DNA from: Lingula anatina
Taxonomy: Eukaryota > Brachiopoda > Lingulata > Lingulida > Lingulidae
Assembly (NCBI RefSeq): GCF_001039355.2
Contig: NW_019775480.1
Coordinates: 193,605 to 257,604 of the forward strand
Length of the DNA: 64,000 bases
Direction: 5' to 3'
A program made the translations under genes and the position numbers. Below, one piece after another: positions 12,401-23,979 of the stretch (its first letter is position 1; each line of letters starts with the position of its first letter). The notes beneath the pieces are model-generated. The model saw nothing but the letters and a program-made list of their open reading frames with translations. It searched no databases and had not been told where the DNA came from.

Positions 12401-13939
12401 GAAACAGAAATCTATGCACTTACTAGAGTTAAGGTCTTAAAGCATTGAATATTAGGCTCAAGCTTTTCTTTTATGTGTATTTTCAAAAGTTACATTGACA
12501 TTGACGGCTTTTCCCCCGTACATCGGTGTAACGTTTTCTTAATTTTCTTCACTTTTAAGCGACACGGGCCCCCAGCATTTAGACCACAGTTCCAAAAGAC
12601 CCCGCTGCAGAGAGCTAGGGACATAACACAAAAGAGAATATACACCCAGTTGGGTAAATTATACGGCCAGGTAAAGGGATGAGGACTTCATCGCTCTTAT
12701 TGTTGACTCATCAAATTTCCGATTAAATTGGAACAAGATCGTGTGACATGAAAGTTTAAAACGGTAACATTAAATGTTTTGTTTCGCATATTGATATTGA
12801 AATAATGAATACATATCATGGTTACAATATATGCCCTCACCTAGGAAACTGACGATACCTCTTTGAAGAAAAAGCCAGCTGGCGGGAACGAGGTCCCCAA
12901 GACGGCCCCGCCACACACCAGCAGGCCATGGCGGGCGCCAGAAGCTCCAACTAGCCCCAATTCAAAAACTGGAAGAAGCTCGGCGGGGTCAGTGAATTCT
13001 CTGTACTGCTTTTGATAATAATATGTAAGATTGGGTGATTGTTCGAAACAAGATGGAAAGGGATTGTGTTTCAGAGTCTGATACAAGATGCGTATATTGC
13101 TACTGTTACTGTAAGATAAATGCAACTGTCAATATTGTATGTTTTTATAGGTACAGTTGTCTCTCTCAGCCATCCGTTGCAAAGAAATATCTTGGAAAAC
13201 CTCTGAATGATATTTTCTCGGGTTATTCCAAAAGGTTATACTTGTAAGTCCCACCGAGTGGAGAGTGGTGAATATAAAACATTGACTAGATTAAACTCTT
13301 CTCAGTTTACCGTTTGGCGTCACCTTCTTCACGTGCGACCTGGTATCACGTAACATTCCAGTTTTCACTCACAATCTTTCCGAATAAATTCTCCTGTGTA
13401 AAGATTAAAAACAGTAAATTGGCTCATCACCAAATACTCTCTATATAGCTGCGTCTTGCGTTTCAACCACTAGTATCTGTGTCACTATATTCACGTGCCA
13501 CATTCACTGTAATCACATATGTTCTCTGTTCAGCTTTTCTTTTATCACTTATCACGGACTTTCTCTATTTAATTGCATATATGGAGGACTATTTAATAAC
13601 CATTCTAAATTGTTTTGGTGTAACAACCTATTTTTTGGCGTAATAAGGATGACTATGTGAAATGGTTTAAAGTTGTTGTTTTTTTAATGTGAACTTTCCC
13701 CAGTTATTTCATAAGCAAGCATCTAGCAAATATAATTCATCCTTTCATATCTCCATAGGGTTTTCAGGACAATTTGATACAGATTTGCGATTATAAGTTT
13801 GGTTTATATTGGCATCATAATCTCTCTCAAATGTTAAAAAATTACTTATCTTCATTGCAGAGCATCTCGTCTGCACGAATCTAATCAAGATGACGTCACG
13901 CAGTTTGCTAAATCTCAGTATTCACTCGGAGTGAGGTAG
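8390..13939 (+). CDS. Unrecognised multi-exon gene, about 740-759 aa
   Basis: Proposed exons: 8390-8454, 10069-10284, 10571-10618, 10757-12291, 12560-12670, 12845-12987, 13151-13234, 13861-13939 (TAG). The start is a strong Kozak site (GGTGCCATGG). All exons have AG/GT borders and, from 10571 on, phases join without stops. Exon 2 must be adjusted by either a 58-nt intron (10165-10222, GTTAGG...TTTCAG) or one surplus base near 10235; without this, the frame meets TGA at 10238. The N-terminal 100 or so residues look folded (LDKTVAYQYHAFES, YEVLLGWNAQEAGDD). The 1.5-kb exon encodes a disordered Ser/Thr/Lys/Pro-rich region with DIDKTIIQYLRQKDAKLKEM as a likely helix. The last exons encode a basic helix (PLQRARDITQKRIYTQLGKL) and a C-terminus ending SLGVR. 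I do not recognise the family. A scaffold or cytoskeletal protein would fit, but that is inference. Confidence 0.6.
12347..12396. repeat. Poly(T) followed by (TG)n microsatellite
   Basis: About 13 T are followed by about 19 TG repeats in the intron, starting some 55 bp after the splice donor at 12291/12292. If the intron were read through, the frame would stay open across the repeat, which makes the exon look longer than it is. Confidence 0.9.
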
Positions 13940-15854
13940 TGGACTAAGTTAATCAAAATGATTAATTAATCAACAATTTAAAAAGCTACTATAGTCGGTT
14001 AGTCAGTTTATTTATTTTCTGATATTTATCCAACTTCTAATTTTTCTTGATCTTTGCCTTTGACATAATCACTATATATTTTTTGTATTTTAGAAGCGGC
14101 ACAGCCGCTCCAGACATGAGGGAGAAAGGGAATTCCATTGTCGTGGAAAGATAGCAGTTTGAAACCGCTGACTTTTTGCTCAACAAAAAAGAGTGAATGT
14201 GGTGTACAAAAAAAGGTCGTTCTCAAATCATCTGCATTGTTTGAAATTTCATTACACTGACCTTTATTGAAGACGAATCACTATTGGCAATTAAAAAAAA
14301 AACTCGAAAAGCAATTAAGTGCTACGTGTCGAGAAAGGCTGAAACTGTGCTATTTTCAGTCGAATGATATAGCAATGAATAGCAGTGAATACGTTTCGTG
14401 TTCTAGTCTATTAGAAGCAATTATTGATTATTTTGTGTCGTCGGCGTACAGTATCTCCACTAGTCTTCGGCAACAATTAAAACTACTGTCTCAACACTGT
14501 GCAAATTTTACAGCTATCTGAGAAGTCATAATGAAACTAGTTAAATATTTTGGTTTATTGTTGGGCTACATAAAGCAAATAAAAGGATGTGATCATAAAA
14601 TATATTTTATTTTCTCTTAAAATTGACCAGCTACATACCAATGACGATGGTGTACTCGGAATATGATGTATGTGTTGTTAGCAGGTAAAATAAATCGCAA
14701 AAGTGTTCTGCGTCTACTTTCAACAATATGTGATTAGATGGGAATAAAGAAGAATGACGGAGAAAAATCGAGCGATGAAAGTGAAATATATATCTAATTA
14801 AAAGCTTGCCTTCTTATCCCCTAAAAGACACTAAATAGATTACAGATTTTCTTTAAACAAAGGCATTATTTTGCTTATCCTGTAATATTATAACATAAAT
14901 TAACTAATTCCTTGTCACAACAAACCCCGCACCTCATAAAACCGGTGCATTGAAACCTAACCATAACACGTAAGTTTGCCCCAAAGGTATCAGTCCCAAC
15001 TAGCAGTGGACTGGTAGAAACTCTCAGTTTGGAGCATTTCAAACCACAGGATAGGGATCTCCTCAGTAAATGACAGAGGAGGATCTGCATGGCCCTCGTC
15101 TGGATCCTGAAAATTGACCCCTCCCCCTAAAATATTCGTCTCATTGTTCGTCTAATTTTTCCGTTTGAAAAAATGTTTTTCGAAATTGTTTGATCTAGAA
15201 AATATAATTTTTTCATCACATATCAAAGCGAAATAACAACTATCGATGTATGGTTTCTTCTGCATACTAATTACATGTTGCAACATCGAAGTTCAAACTC
15301 GAAAATGTGTTTGAGACATTTTTCTTTACGTATTCGGCCACATACATACATGTATACATTCCCTTAAATATCTTTTTTAATTCTCTAAAATGCAATTTTA
15401 GAGTGACAATACCAAGGGCAGTGATTTAATTATTTTAGGAGGATAAAACGTCCCTCGCAGTCATAAATGTAAATAATTATAACCTGTTGTCTTTTGATAA
15501 TGAAGTGAAAAGACTTCGGATACCAGAAGTAGGGCTCCATTGGGGAATAGTGATCACAATTCACAAATCACAATAAATAAAGCTTACTGATAATACGTTC
15601 AAAAATCCTGAAACTTACGAATTTGTTTCACGAAGGCGAAGAATTAAAAGCGGCATTCACGAGTCACGGGAATTTTGTTCTTCACGGATTTTATGCTAAA
15701 TGAAATTAACGTTTCACCCAATATATAGTAGCGAGAAATAATAAGTAGCGAGAATATGCCTACCCAATGAGGTCGATTTTTTTAAAAATTATTATAAACG
15801 CGTTATAAACGCATTATCAAAGAAATCTGAAATATATGGGCGCGTGTCATTTAT

Positions 15855-15930
15855 CTTTTATTTTATTTATTTATTTATTTCATTTATTTATTTATTTATT
15901 TATTTATTCATTATTATTATTATTATTTGT
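15855..15930. repeat. (ATTT)n and (ATT)n simple repeat
   Basis: Runs of ATTT interrupted by CATT pass into a short ATT run. The sequence is low complexity with no other structure. Confidence 0.85.
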
Positions 15931-16206
15931 AAATTATTGTAATTTAGACATTTCGTAAAATGGCTTTTTACATAGACTTGCTTCCCACTTCATTTCATGT
16001 GGCTGTCAGCATGTTACGCCCAACCCTAACTTTAGAGTAAAAACAATACTGAAACAAGATCTTTAAAACCAAGACAAGTGTTTTTTTATCTGGCGTTTTA
16101 TAATATTATACAAAATATACAATTTCAAACTGTACATTTGTTTCTGACAGTTCTCACAGTAGTAACACTTATTGAGCGAGGCCTGTACTGGAAGCAGGCT
16201 TTTCAC

Positions 16207-16218
16207 GCCATCTAGTGG
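16207..16218 (-). promoter_or_regulatory. CTCF-like motif upstream of SPEF2
   Basis: GCCATCTAGTGG is the reverse complement of CCACTAGATGGC and matches the CTCF core consensus CCASYAGRKGGC at every fixed position. It lies about 120 bp before the SPEF2 start codon. Binding is inferred from the motif alone. Confidence 0.4.
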
Positions 16219-16228
16219 TAATTTTGTT

Positions 16229-16243
16229 GTTGCCATGACAGAC
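16229..16243 (+). promoter_or_regulatory. X-box (RFX site) candidate for SPEF2
   Basis: GTTGCCATGACAGAC has a perfect RFX half site (GTTGCC), the two-base AT spacer and a weaker second half (GACAGAC against GGCAAC). RFX factors drive ciliary genes in animals through X-boxes close to the start codon. This one lies about 96 bp upstream of the ATG of a ciliary gene, so position and function agree. Confidence 0.55.
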
Positions 16244-16254
16244 CGCCATATTGG
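16243..16254 (-). promoter_or_regulatory. YY1/CArG-like site in the SPEF2 promoter
   Basis: CCGCCATATTGG reads CCAATATGGCGG on the other strand. It contains the YY1 core ATGGCGG and also a CCATATTGG element that fits the CArG-box consensus. It sits directly beside the X-box candidate, about 85 bp before the start codon. Which factor, if any, binds cannot be decided from sequence. Confidence 0.35.
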
Positions 16255-16338
16255 ATTTTGTGTACATGCAGTCCAGAAAGGACTGAAGACTATTTTATAT
16301 ATTATTTAATGTCACTAGGATAACTGAACTCGTCTAAA

Positions 16339-19300
16339 ATGACAGATATATTATGCAAGTGGCTCAATGATGAGCTGAAGCTTTCCAAGCAGACTGGTAA
16401 GTGTGCTTAGGAGCATTTATCGATAGTTTTCTGCACGCTTGCAGTGCCAAATTAATATTACTGTACATACAGTGATACACGCTCGTCCGTGATGCAGCTA
16501 CACACTTTGTGTGCACCTTTTTCGATTAGTGAATATAAACATCACACTAAAATATGATTTAGCAAATAAAAGACACACACACGCACGGACACACATGCAC
16601 ACACACACACATGCACACACACACACACACACACACACTTTGCTCAGTTAATATGTACATGTATGTAGGTATGTGTGACTGGATTCACATGTACTCTAAT
16701 ACGTTTTTATTGGACATACCCCATACATTGTATGATCATGCTGGTCAGTTTTATTCTGATAAATACTTTAAAATGTTTAGGTTAACTTTTGCAGTATTCG
16801 AAATCCTTTTTATGAACTTGGATACAATGAGGGATTCAAGCATCTGCTCACTCTCTCCTGTTACAACACTGCCAGCAGTGGTTTCTGCAACATCAACCTA
16901 CAGATACAAACAGCATAATTAAAAACTTTAAATATTTTCTTTGTAGACCCTGCCACCCTGGCTAGGGATTTCTGTACAGGGTATCTTGTGGGAGAGGTCC
17001 TCAGCAAGCACCAGTTGCAAGATGACTTCGATCAGTTTTCACAGAACAAGTAAGTTGATTAAATTGTTGATCCTTTTTTGTCTGATCTTTTATTGTGTGC
17101 AATAAAGTCAGAAAATTTTATGAATTGCACTAACATAGGGTGCTTTCCCAGAGATTTAGATCGATCTAAAGATTAAGATTTAGATTGACCTAACTCCCTG
17201 GGGGTTCACGCTAAATTGCAGTCAGCCGAGCGGGCACCATAGTTAATTACCCCCTTACAGCTTTTAGTAGGCGGGACTGACGCTTAAGCCGGCCAAGCTG
17301 ACAGTAATCTAGTGAGACTCCCCACAGGGATAGATCGATCTAAAAATCTATTGAAATGGGGTGATAGAGATATTGATGATATAATGCTTATATCTGTCTA
17401 TGTCTGGTAATACATGTATTTAGGTTTATATTTTCATAATTTCCTAAGATATAATCTCTAACATATTCAAGTAAATCTTGGGATTACATGTGTATTAAAC
17501 AAACTATAGTCACTGTATGCATCAATGAAATATCTTGTTCTATTTCAACAAGGACTGCAGATTCAAAGCTTAACAACTTCACCAGATTGGAGCCAACACT
17601 TCATCTGCTTGGCATCCCTTTTGATACCAATATTGCTAGGGATATTATGACAGAAAAACAGGGAGTGGCGACACGCTTACTGTACCAACTCTTCATAGCT
17701 CTAAACAACAAGACTAAATCAGGCTTAACTGGTGTTGCTATGGAAACCATGAGACCTGCAGCTCCTGTAAAACTTGAGGCAATAGAAAGTGGAATATACA
17801 AGGAGGTATTTTTGTTTAATTGCATTTAAAAATATTAATACATAATATATTTTTATGAACTCCCTTTTTAAATATTTGTGATATTAATTTTCATTGCATA
17901 TAATCAAACAAATTGTAACCTTATGCATCTTGACTATCATTCCAAATATGAAACTGAATAAATTTGCCCATGGAAAAAGGTATCACTGTGTCTAATGTTA
18001 TATTTTAAAGATACGTAACTTATGTTAAAATAAATAAATAACTGTAGAGCATTAAGAATATTTTCATTTCTAACATCGTTCTGTTCTCCCCCATGTTGCA
18101 GAGGTTAAAACATTTAACTCCCAGACAGACCGACTTGAACTTGGAAGCTCTGGTGGACAGATTTCACAAGAAGCAGCTAGAGATGGAGAAAACGGCCTTC
18201 AAGGAACGGTTCCTGGAGCAAGAGAGGATCCGGGAGTGGCAGCAGGACCAGAGGAGACAACTCCTGGACCAGTCTAAACAGGCCAGAGCCAAGCAGTCTG
18301 AAGTGATGGCTAAGATACAGTAAGCTATTCCATAGTTGATGGTTTAGTCTGCCACTTAACAGGCACTTGTTTGTGTATTTTTTTTCCTTTTTTTTTTGCC
18401 ATTGAGATTATAGATTGTACATATGTGATCCATAGTGAAACATGGGAGTTTTCACTCTAAGCCTTTTGAGCAAATAATAATGAAAGATATGGTTGATAAA
18501 CAGACAAAAAAGACATTCATTTATATGTCTTTTTCAGGGCTGCCACTGTGCATATACCCAAACCTCCCCCCAGTAAGACAGCAGAAGCTATCAGCCTAAG
18601 ACAACAGATGAACAAACAGAAAGAGGCACTGGTAAGTTATAAAGAGACATATGAGAAAAATAAATAGAGGAAAATATAAAGCAGAATACTTAATTAAACG
18701 GATAAAGTAATGAGAATGATTATATGATATTGCAGGTGGTTTTGTCATCAGGAGAGAGGGTTTGATTTGCCCTTCTCTTTTACCTTAGTTTTTATACAAA
18801 TATTGTAGTTATTTAAATATTTTTTTCTCTGTAGGCTACACAGAATGCTATTGCTGCATTTGAAGAACGTATGAAAATGACCCTACCTCCTTCAAAACCC
18901 TTTGGAGATGAAGATTCCAGGTAAGTTATGATTGACTTGAAAAATAATAATAGCAAGATGATTTGGGAAAAAAGGTCTGCTAGAGTATGTATATACTTCT
19001 ATTTGAAAATTAATAGAAACATCAGACATTAATTTACTTAACATTGTGTGGTTTATAGCTTAGCACAGGCAGAGGAGGATAAGGAAGAAGAGGCACCTGA
19101 AGAGACACTGAATATCATAAAACCTCAGTCCAACAGTGAGTATATCAACAAGATCCGTAAACGTCTTCAAGAAGATGCATCAGCTAGACAGGAGAGGGAG
19201 AAGAGGAGGAGGAAAGTCCTGGTAGATCAGCTCAAGGCACACGAAGCCCAGGAGGTGAGGCAGTTTGTTTAAGTTATTATATGTCTTTTTTTTTAAATCA

Positions 19301-22300
19301 TTGTTAATAATTTTTATAAAAATTGTAAAATTTCAGGATTTAAAAAGTTTCATTTATTTTTACTCAGAATATGTGGCTTGAAGAGTCAGTTTTTACTATA
19401 GGGGTACAAGTTTATATTATGCATGTAGCACTGATCAATATTTATATGTTGGTATTGTAGGAGGCTCATAGAGAAGAGATGCTGGTGAACCGCCTGATGC
19501 GACAATCTCAGCAGGAGCGTAGAATAGCGGTGCAGCTGCTGCAGGCCAGACATGAGAAAGAAGTGATCAGGAAGAACAGGCTGACACGAGAGGCACAGTA
19601 TCAGGAGAGGAGACTCAAGGACTTTGAGGATGCTCTTAACAGAGAGGCTGTAAGTTGATGTGGCTAAAATGATTAGTTGAAGAACCATCATACACCCAGA
19701 AGCTTGCAGTTGTAACAGATAGAAATCAGAATTTGGACATAAGATTGAGTTTGAACAGCTATTTTGCTAATTGTTGAATTTTCTGAAAAATGAAAATGTA
19801 AAATTTGGGTGTGTATAGACTGAATCAGTATAAGAAATAAATACCTGATTTTTATTTCAAAATATTTGATAGAATTTTTGTCTCTGTATTTAATGTATAT
19901 TTTTGATCTCTTCACATTTATAGGAAATGGCACGCCTGGCCAAGCTTGAGTATATTGAACAGACAAGAGCTGACAGAGAGTTACATGATAAAATCATGGC
20001 AGAGAGGGCAGAGGCAAGATACAGGAAACACTATGAAATGTGCAGTGAGGTTTTGTCCCAGGTAGTGGACTTTTCTACAAAGATTGGGGAGTACAGGGAG
20101 TTGACTAACAGGTTAGTGGAAACAAAAGATTACACTTCAAGTCACTTTTATGATACTGATACTGTTTTCTCTGGTGCAAGTCTATCCCTACATAATGCTG
20201 ATTATATTGCGTATGGTAGAACAAAAACTATACTGTTACATGTAACTCTCACCTGCTTTTCATTGATACCTTTTGTTAGTTTTTAGACTTAAAGGATACC
20301 AATACAGCTATTTATAATTATGTTTCTTGTTTTTATTTACCAGACTTCTGCCCAATAAATTGATGCGTGAGTGGACGTCCCTGTTTCTGTCTGGCAAGCC
20401 ACTGTATGAGGTGAAGACCAGCCAGGACTCCACCAGCCTGGAACCTACACCTGAGCAGGTGCTGGAGGAGGAGAGACTGGCTCTGCTAGATGAGGGAGAC
20501 TTCATGGAATATAAGGTACAGTACATATATCTGAGATATTCACATGTTATTTAGATTACAGTACATGTACAGTATGTTGTCCTTTTTTTTGTGTTTATAC
20601 CTGTGGGAGTTCTAGTTTTTCATTTGATACTTAATACTAGTCAACATTTATGATTTAATTTTGTGAAAGAATATGAAGAACTGATGCACTTCATAATTTA
20701 TCTTCTAGAACATGATTGGTGAGTGGTGCCCACCAGAGGGCAGTGAGATCACCGGTCCTCCGAGAAACAACCCTATTGTTGGTCACATAGTGCAGAGACT
20801 TTTCAACATGGTACACCCACCAAGTGTAAGTAGTGAAAGCACAGTAATGGTAACAGTGACTACTCACCTTATAGAGTGAGTACATTATGTATGACTCAAA
20901 AATATATTACTTGCTGGGAATGTCTTGCTTTTACATGTAAAATAAATAGCATGCTACTGGTAAATTTGCCTGATTGTTTTGGATATTGATCAATATTTAG
21001 GGAAATGCTTCACATCATTTTTAATTGCCTCCTTTGTATTCAGAAGGTAATTTAACAGATTATTTGAACAACACAGCTGCAGATATAGGGCAGTTTGCTC
21101 TGCTTGATAATATCCATGGACGTATAATTAATACCTTAATCATTATTACATATAGCCAGTGCAAGAAAAACCGGTAAAGTACAGTGTCTGTTGCTAGCCT
21201 CATTTCACACATTTAGACATCCTGTAGCTACTGCAATAGCATTATGTCAGTTACTGCTTTCCTATTACATGTAGCACATACAGAATAGAACCATTTCCTG
21301 GGCACTGGTGGAATGGGCATGATTTCTGTACAGGGTCCTTGAAGTTGTCTGTTTCAGCAGTATCATGTGGTTAAGGGTGCTTGATTTATGCTTCAGTGAA
21401 TTGGTGCAATCCCTATGGTTAAGGGTTCCCTTGCATGATATGTTATTAAACACAAACCTGCATGTAGTAGACGCATATATATCTACATTTACAATGTAGT
21501 ATTTATTTGTAGAATTATGACATACCTTTTGTGTAATTTTTTAAATTATCAACTAGGTTATTTATATCAAAATAGAGTGATTATTTCAGCTTTAGAAAGT
21601 GCCTGTGTTTTTATTGAAGATATAAATGAGATTGGTGACCAATATATATATTCTTCAATTGATTAAGATCAGAAACATTAGCATTTTTATTTCTGACCTT
21701 AATTGTTTTACAGTTTAAGACATGCATGCCCACATATGAAATGTTGTATGTATATGAGATGCTGTCAATGACTGTGAGATATGAGATTATGAGTTTTAAC
21801 ATTGTTTCTTTTTTTCTCTCAGCCTCCACCCCCTCCCCCAGAGTTCCCCCCATTCCCTGTGAAAGCCTGTGTGCTGGGGAAAGTATTCAGTGGGAAGACC
21901 ACAGTGATTGATAAGTTAGCAACAGGTAAAACACAATGTGAAGAATTTAATTATCATATTTTTATACATGACTTCAAACAGTTTTCACACTGATTTTCAA
22001 AGCTTCTGAAAACCTTTGAAGTATGTTTTTGAATTATATAAAGCAATTTCTTTTTTACACTTACAGTTTTAATTATCTGTAGTAAAACAAAATGTTTTTT
22101 TCCAAAGCACTATATCTACTCAAAACAATGCATATTGGTGTTACTAGTGCAATCGAACTTATTGGTTTATTATATGTAACATTTTAATGATACAAGAGGT
22201 TTATTATTTTGAGTCAAGTTTTGACATACCTCCTGTTTAATTTTGTTTTCTAGCTCATCGCCTTAGAGTATTGAATGTTGATAACCTGGTGGCTGAGGCA

Positions 22301-23887
22301 ATAGAAGCCAACAAAAGTGGAGAAGTTGAGATCAAAGAACCAGTGAGTTTATACTACTAGTTGCCATCCACTGAACTTCTTGAGAAAACAAAATAAATTA
22401 AGGACTTGAAAATGTACTGCTTAATTTTTTCATAATTGTGTGCCTTTATTATATATTTTTCCAAGTCCAAGTGCTCTTGATAGAATTGTATAGAAATGTT
22501 TTTCACATAATTGTATATTAATTCTATATTTACTGTATGAAATAAAGCATAAGTGTGCTGCACAAAATGATAACACAGGAACATACACCTTACAGGTGAC
22601 GGAAGCAGAGACCAAACCCAATGAGACTGAGGCACCACCTAGCAAAGAGCCAGCAGCCCAGCAACCACCTGCTGAAGGTGAGTGATGTTGTTGTTGCATT
22701 AATTACAATATCTGTCCCATCTGTATCACCTTGTATTAATACTGACCTACTTGTACTGTAACTTCAATAGTTATTCCCTAGATTCTCTACTACCCAGCCT
22801 TTTATTCCCCTCTGTAGGTACCCCAGCACCTGAGGTAGTGGACAGTAATAAGCAGGAGGAAAATGCTGCACCTCCCGAAACTGTGGATGATGAAAAGAAG
22901 GATGAGGGTACAGAAAAAGGTACATTTCTGCACCCCTGGTACTCGTCTATTTGTCTCACTCCTCTGTATTTTATAGCAAGATTTTCAATAATTTTAATTT
23001 CAAAGATCAATATTTCTGAAAAGGATGGAATTTAGAAGTAAAGTCAGTTTCCAGGGGCATGCAATATACAGTGATGCCGTATGAAATGTGTACACACATA
23101 TAATACCAGTATATGTTAATTTGTTTAACTTGACTGTTATAATAATCTCAAAATGTATAAGGAATTTCTATGGTATTTTGTAACTTTATTATGTAAACTG
23201 TCATGAAAAGTTTTTAAGTGGATTATTAGTGGTAAATGAGTGTTAAAATGTACAATGCAATCCTTGAATTATAGGAGATCCAGAAAAGCCAGTTCCTGAA
23301 AAATCAGATTTGGGACCAGATACTGAAAGCATCTCTTCCAAATCTTCCAGGAGAGTTTCCAAAACAAAGATTGCTCCAAAGCCACAGGTAAATATCTGTT
23401 TTGTTTGTACACTGAAGCTCAGTATGCTGAAGCTTTATGCTATTCTCTTAACTATTTTCCCCTTTCTTTGGTTATAACCCTACAAACACTGTATTAAGAT
23501 CTATTGTATTTTCATAAAATTATGTTATATTAACGTTCAAATTATTCAGAAGTAATCCCAATTCATTATTTTGTTGCTGCATCAGCCAACTGAGAGAGCC
23601 AAGCTTGGGGCCAAGGCCATGAAATGCTTGAAGAAAGGAAAGCCAGTGGATGACCAGATTATCATTGATGTCTTGGTGGATTCAATCAGGTGAAGCTTTG
23701 TATTTTATTTTCTTCCATCAAATTATAAATATTATTATGTATTTTAACAACAATCAGACCATAATACCAGTAGTTAAAATTGGATTGTCCATTTACAGAT
23801 ATTATAGGCCATGGTAACATTTGTCCACCTGTGGCAATTTTTTGATAATACACCTTCCCTCATGTTTACCCCATAATGCCTGTTACA

Positions 23888-23979
<92 letters not shown>

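Larger units (their letters stand above)
13940..16338. other. Intergenic stretch between the unknown gene and SPEF2
   Basis: The left part is probably the 3' UTR of the gene ending at 13939; an AATAAA at 14578-14583 is a candidate poly(A) signal. No convincing exon was found in the remainder. An open frame at 14267-14521 has no supporting features and probably lies in the 3' UTR. An ATTT-repeat tract occupies about 15855-15930. The SPEF2 promoter elements occupy the last 150 bp. Confidence 0.5.

Noticed and set aside
12292-12426. Extension of the unknown gene's large exon through the (TG)n repeat
   Set aside because: The donor AAG|GTAAGT at 12291/12292 is strong and joins in phase to 12560. 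The extension encodes only poly-Phe and Cys-Val repeats.
16611-16922. Open frame beginning in the (CA)n tract of SPEF2 intron 1
   Set aside because: It starts in simple repeat, ends just before exon 2, lacks splice support and resembles no protein family.
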